A stretch of 26,541 bases of DNA from DASZQY01 sp048498575 (GTDB taxonomy: Bacteria; Pseudomonadota; Alphaproteobacteria; Rhizobiales; Kaistiaceae). This document shows, one piece after another, positions 22,963 to 26,541 of this stretch (positions are counted from its first letter, which is position 1; every line of letters starts with the position of its first letter). The DNA lies in assembly GCA_048498575.1 (NCBI GenBank), contig JBEHXS010000019.1, forward strand, positions 1 to 26,541. The letters are read 5' to 3'. The translations under genes were made by a program, and so were the position numbers. The notes under the pieces were generated by a model. The model was given only the letters and a program-made list of their open reading frames with translations, ran no database searches and was not told the DNA's origin.

Positions 22963-24201
22963 CTACGGTCTGTCGGCGGGCAGGCCGATCGGCTGTCCGC
23001 CGAACAGGCGCCCGCCTTCCGCTGCGGCGAATAGCGCGACCACGGCGACGCCGAAGACCAGCAGCGACGCGATGAACGGCCGCGGCGTGCCGTCGAAGAC
23101 CTGCGCCACGCCGAAACCGAGCACGGCAGCGCCGACGGTCGAGAGCGAGCCGAACACCGCCGACGCCGTACCGGCCACCTCGCCGAGCGGCTCCATCATC
23201 AGCGCCGGCACATTGCCCCAGCCGAGACTGAGCGCCAGCATCGACAGGCCCATGAACACGATGAACAGCCACAGCGGCATCACGCCGGTGAGATCGATGG
23301 CGAACCATGCGGCTGCGGCAACGACGAAGGCGAGCATGCTGCCGTGCGCCAGCCGCCGCATGCCGAAGTGCGCGACCAGGCGCGAGTTGAGGACGAAGGC
23401 GACCGCCGAAACGATCGGCGCGACGGCGAAGGCGAGGGGGAACAGTGCGCCGAGGCCGTATATGCCGACGTAGATCGGCTGGGACGAATTGACCATGCCG
23501 AGGACGGCGCCGAACAGAAACGTGCTGGCCAACGCGTAGAACAGCGACATGCGATTGCCGAGCACGGCGACAAAGCCGCCGCCGATGCTGGCGACAGTGA
23601 GTGGCCGCCGCTGTTCGTCCGTCAGGCTCTCCGGCAGGCGGAAATAGGTCCACGCCGTGAAGACGAGCCCGACGGCGCCCATGAAGCCGAAGATGATCTG
23701 CCACGAGCCGGTGAGCAGGATGAGCTGGCCGACACCCGGCGCCACGATCGGCGAGATCATGAACACCGACCAGATCAGCGACATGACCTGGGCCATGTCG
23801 CGGCCGGCGTAGCGGTCGCGAATTGCCGCCTGCGCGGCGACGGCCGCCGCAGCGGACCCCATACCTTGCACGAAGCGGAGCACGAGCAACGCTCCGAAGC
23901 TCGGCACCAGCGGCGCCGCCAGTGCCGCAACCGAGTAGAGGAGCAGGCCGATGAGGAGCGGCACGCGGCGGCCGAAGCGATCGACGAGCGGCCCGAAAAC
24001 GAGCTGGGGCAGGCCGAGCCCGATGACGAACGCAGTGAGCACGAGCGAGCGGTCGTTGACGTTCGTGACGCCGAAAGCCGCGCCCATGTTGGGCAGCGCC
24101 GGCAGCATCACGTCGATGGCCGCCGAGTTGATGGTGTTGATCGCCGCGATGAGCGCGACGAACTCGGTCCGGCCGATCGTGCGGGAAGGGGCGGTCGTCA
24201 T
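22963..24201 (-). CDS. Bcr/CflA-type MFS drug exporter
   Basis: A 412-residue, 12-helix major facilitator of the DHA1 Bcr/CflA group. Visible signatures are the TM1 motif AINTINSAAIDVMLPALPNMG, the loop-2/3 motif GPLVDRFGRRVPLLIGLLLY, FVQGMGSAAAAVAAQAAIRD in TM4 and PIVAPGVGQLILLTGSWQIIF (motif C region) in TM5. These proteins export small drugs, dipeptides or sugars by proton antiport; the substrate is unknown. The ATG at 24201 is the family-like start. The gene is convergent with the RND permease and follows the second RND gene in the same direction, but a strong terminator separates them, so it is probably transcribed on its own. Confidence 0.9.
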   Translation of the reverse strand: MTTAPSRTIGRTEFVALIAAINTINSAAIDVMLPALPNMGAAFGVTNVNDRSLVLTAFVIGLGLPQLVFGPLVDRFGRRVPLLIGLLLYSVAALAAPLVPSFGALLVLRFVQGMGSAAAAVAAQAAIRDRYAGRDMAQVMSLIWSVFMISPIVAPGVGQLILLTGSWQIIFGFMGAVGLVFTAWTYFRLPESLTDEQRRPLTVASIGGGFVAVLGNRMSLFYALASTFLFGAVLGMVNSSQPIYVGIYGLGALFPLAFAVAPIVSAVAFVLNSRLVAHFGMRRLAHGSMLAFVVAAAAWFAIDLTGVMPLWLFIVFMGLSMLALSLGWGNVPALMMEPLGEVAGTASAVFGSLSTVGAAVLGFGVAQVFDGTPRPFIASLLVFGVAVVALFAAAEGGRLFGGQPIGLPADRP

Positions 24202-24225
24202 GCGCGGGCTCGCTTGGCGATGGCG

Positions 24226-24264
24226 GAAAAAGACGGGGCGCGACGTTCTACCGTCGCGCCCCGT
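24226..24264 (-). terminator. Rho-independent terminator of the second RND gene
   Basis: A perfect 13-bp stem, ACGGGGCGCGACG (24233-24245) and CGTCGCGCCCCGT (24252-24264), with a six-base loop. On the minus strand it is followed by CTTTTTCC. It lies 27 bp past the stop at 24292 and directly upstream of the MFS exporter, so it closes the RND transcript. Confidence 0.88.
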
Positions 24265-24291
24265 ATTCGGAAACCCGGAAACCGCCGCGGA

Positions 24292-26541
24292 CTAGAACTG
24301 GTTCGTCTCGTCCTGGCTGCGGGCATGGGCCGGAACGCCGCCGCCAGCGGGCGGCGCGGCCCGCGGCTTGCGGAAGCGCGCCACGAGCTGGTCCCAGCGC
24401 ACCCGGCCGCGCGCCAGTGCCGATAGCGAGGCCGGCGTCACGACCAGGGTCAGCACGGTCGAGAAGCTGAGGCCGAACACGATTGCGGTCGACAGCTGGA
24501 TCCACCACTGCGTGGATGGCGCGCCCAGCGTGATCGCGCGATGCACGAAGTCGATGTTCAGTCCGAAGGCGATCGGCAGCACGCCGAGCACCGCGGTCAC
24601 GGCGGTAAGCAGCACCGGCCGGGCACGCTCGCGGCAGGTTCGCAGGATCGCTTCCTCGACCGGCACGCCCTCGTGACGTAGTCGGTCGTAGGTATCGATC
24701 AGCACGATGTTGTTGTTGGTCACTATGCCTGCCAAGGCGATGATGCCGACGCCGGTCATGACCACGCCGAAGGCCTGGTGCATGACGATGAGGCCGATGA
24801 ACACGCCGATCGTGGACAGCACGATCGCCGACAGCACCAGCGCCACGCTGGACAGCTTGTTGAACTGGGCGAGCAGCACCGCGAAGATGAGGAAGATTGC
24901 GGCGCCGAATGCGCTGAGCAGGAACGACTGGGCGTTCTCGCGCTCCTCGTCCGAGCCGACCAGCTTCCACTTTACCAGGCCCTTGAAGTCGGTCGCGGCC
25001 AGCTGCTTGCCGATCGCGTCCTGAACCGTGGCTGCTTGCACGCCAGGCGCGAGGTTAGCCGTGACGGAATCTACCCGCACGCCATCGACGCGGTTGATCA
25101 GGCCAACGCGCTCCTGTGGCACGCGCTTGACGAAGTTGCCGATCGGCACCGAGCCCGCCGGCGTCTGGATCTCGAGATCGTCGATCTGGTCGAGCGTGCG
25201 CCGGTCCTGCGGCACGCGCACGATGATGTCGACCGGCTTATCCGAATCCGCCGGCCGGTAGTCGGTGATCTTCATGCCGTTGGTGACGAGCTGCACCACG
25301 GCGCCGATCGCACCGACGCCGATGCCGTATTTGGCCGCTTCCGCCTTGTCGACCTGCAGCGCCCAGTCGATGCCGGGCATCGGCAGGCCGCTGTCCAGAT
25401 CCTTGATCTCCGGATACTTGGCAAGCGCGGCAGTCACCTCCTTGGCGGCGGCCGTCAGCGCGTCCGGCACCGTGCTGGAAAGCTGAATCTGGATCGGCTT
25501 GCCGGTCGGCGGGCCGGCCGACGGCGAGGTAACCTCGACGCTGATGCCGGGGATATTGGCGGTCTTGGCGCGGAGATCGGCCATGATGTCGTTGGCGGAC
25601 GGCCGCGTCTGCCAGTCGGCGAACTCGAACTGTATCTGGCCGACCACATCTTCGGTGATGTCCTGCGAGCCCTGGCCCATGTCGCCGGAGCGGGCATAGA
25701 CGGTGGTCAGGCCCTTCTCGGCAAGGACGACGCTTTCCACCGTGCGCACCAGCCGGTCCTTCTCGGCGAGCGACAGGTTGCCACGCGCATGGACCAGCAC
25801 GACGCCGGTGTCCGGCTCGACGTTGGGGAAGAACTCCACGCCATTGCCGAGACGGCCGTAAACCACCGGCACGATGATCAGCATGGCAAAGGCGATGAGC
25901 AGGACGATGAACGGGTGGTGGACCGCCTGCCGTACCGTCTTGATGTACCAGCCCTCGCGCGGCGCGGCGTCGCGCACCACCTCGTGCGGTCGCCCGACCA
26001 GCGCGCCCAGCGTCGGCGTGAAGACCAAGGCCGCGACCAGCGATGCGGACAGCGTCGCGATCAGCGTGATCGGCAAGTACTTCATGAACTGGCCGACGAT
26101 CCCCGGCCACAGCAGCAGCGGGAAGAACGCTGCGATACGGGTGAGCGTGGCAGCGGCGACCGGGCCGGCCATGCGCGAGGCCGCGAAGGAATAGGCTTCC
26201 TTCGGCTTCATGCCCTCGCTCATTCGTCGTTCGGCGAATTCGGACACAATGATGGCGTCGTCGACCAGCATGCCGACGGCAAGGATCAGCGAGAACAGCA
26301 CGACGATGTTCATCGTCGCGCCGAACAGGTTGAGACCCAGCACGCCGGTGAGGAAGGCGAACGGCAGCGCGATGCCGATGAATATCGAGGCGCGCCCGCC
26401 GAGGATGAACAGGATCACCGCGACCACCAGCAGCACGGCGGTGATGACGCTATTCTGTAGGTCGCCGAGCAGATCCTTGATGAACACCGACTGGTCGCCG
26501 ATGAACTGGACCTTGACGTTCGGCGGGAAGGATTTCGACTG
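24292..26541 (-). CDS. RND efflux permease, 5' end outside the window (partial)
   Basis: The frame is open from the stop at 24292 to the right edge, covering 749 residues of a protein that should be about 1040. The missing part is the N-terminal TM1 and most of the first periplasmic loop. Present are TM2-6, with GMLVDDAIIVSEFAERRM carrying the proton-relay Asp-Asp (26257-26262), the second periplasmic loop, and TM8-12. In TM10 the position of the usual Lys940 (AcrB numbering) is Asn, in GIVTNNNIVLIDTYDRL (24709-24717), as seen in a divergent RND subgroup. The C-terminus ends in a Pro/Arg-rich tail. A partner adaptor probably lies upstream beyond the window. Its direction is opposite to the other RND operon. 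Confidence 0.92.
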   Translation of the reverse strand, partial: QSKSFPPNVKVQFIGDQSVFIKDLLGDLQNSVITAVLLVVAVILFILGGRASIFIGIALPFAFLTGVLGLNLFGATMNIVVLFSLILAVGMLVDDAIIVSEFAERRMSEGMKPKEAYSFAASRMAGPVAAATLTRIAAFFPLLLWPGIVGQFMKYLPITLIATLSASLVAALVFTPTLGALVGRPHEVVRDAAPREGWYIKTVRQAVHHPFIVLLIAFAMLIIVPVVYGRLGNGVEFFPNVEPDTGVVLVHARGNLSLAEKDRLVRTVESVVLAEKGLTTVYARSGDMGQGSQDITEDVVGQIQFEFADWQTRPSANDIMADLRAKTANIPGISVEVTSPSAGPPTGKPIQIQLSSTVPDALTAAAKEVTAALAKYPEIKDLDSGLPMPGIDWALQVDKAEAAKYGIGVGAIGAVVQLVTNGMKITDYRPADSDKPVDIIVRVPQDRRTLDQIDDLEIQTPAGSVPIGNFVKRVPQERVGLINRVDGVRVDSVTANLAPGVQAATVQDAIGKQLAATDFKGLVKWKLVGSDEERENAQSFLLSAFGAAIFLIFAVLLAQFNKLSSVALVLSAIVLSTIGVFIGLIVMHQAFGVVMTGVGIIALAGIVTNNNIVLIDTYDRLRHEGVPVEEAILRTCRERARPVLLTAVTAVLGVLPIAFGLNIDFVHRAITLGAPSTQWWIQLSTAIVFGLSFSTVLTLVVTPASLSALARGRVRWDQLVARFRKPRAAPPAGGGVPAHARSQDETNQF

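Noticed and set aside
21213..23075. 620-codon plus-strand frame inside the RND permease
   Set aside because: Alternative-frame shadow of a gene with intact AcrB-type motifs.
24778..26460. 560-codon plus-strand frame opposite the second RND permease
   Set aside because: Antisense shadow; the minus strand encodes a clear RND protein throughout.

Overview
The window is GC-rich, densely coded chromosomal DNA of an alphaproteobacterium, most likely of the order Hyphomicrobiales (Rhizobiales). This rests on an intact nadABC operon together with a NadQ-type regulator, a TIGR02301 protein beside a Nudix hydrolase, a small rhizobial-type protein tyrosine phosphatase, CtrA-like TTAA-N7-TTAACC boxes, and a 'PAKAGIQ'-coding palindromic intergenic repeat. 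No species can be named from sequence alone. There is no phage, IS element, CRISPR array or rRNA, and every large gene reads through without a frameshift.

Layout. 1-1113: 5' part of an MFS transporter (minus strand, runs off the left edge). 1114-1332: regulatory region with a perfect 12+3+12 palindrome directly before the nadA ribosome-binding site. 1333-4977: nadA-nadB-nadC, the aspartate-to-nicotinate-mononucleotide route. 4946-6403 (minus): a small membrane protein and a SleB-type cell-wall hydrolase. 6404-6777: intergenic with short direct repeats. 6778-7236: small exported protein. 10257-7241 (minus): a tight cluster of a YgfZ-like folate-binding/Fe-S protein, an HD-domain hydrolase, a tyrosine phosphatase and NadQ. 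10332-11666: a dihydroorotase homologue with one metal-ligand His replaced by Gln. 13759-11667 (minus): Nudix hydrolase, TIGR02301 protein, CtrA-like boxes, an 88-aa conserved protein and an exported Asp/Pro-rich protein. 13841-15677: LysE/ArgO exporter, a tiny minus-strand ORF and a DUF1499 membrane protein. 15682-15972: divergent tRNA-Pro(CGG) and tRNA-Gln(TTG). 16101-18276: FadR/GntR regulator and convergent hldE. 18561-26541: efflux block with an RND adaptor, an RND permease, a Bcr/CflA-type MFS exporter and the C-terminal two thirds of a second RND permease, running off the right edge.

How the parts fit. The clearest system is NAD homeostasis. NadQ (7241-8200) is the expected repressor of nadABC, and the palindrome at 1294-1320, which also contains a -10-like TATACT and touches the nadA Shine-Dalgarno, is its best candidate operator. 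NadQ is the last gene of a cluster led by a YgfZ-like protein, a family linked to Fe-S enzyme maintenance, and NadA is itself a [4Fe-4S] enzyme, so the two blocks may be physiologically connected (inference). The right third is an envelope/efflux neighbourhood: hldE makes ADP-heptose for LPS core, and two RND pumps and an MFS exporter follow.

I found no convincing wholly new multi-gene system. The most unusual points are the layered nadA leader, the repeat that supplies the nadB ribosome-binding region, the His-to-Gln change in the dihydroorotase homologue, and the CtrA-like boxes ahead of an uncharacterised 88-aa gene.
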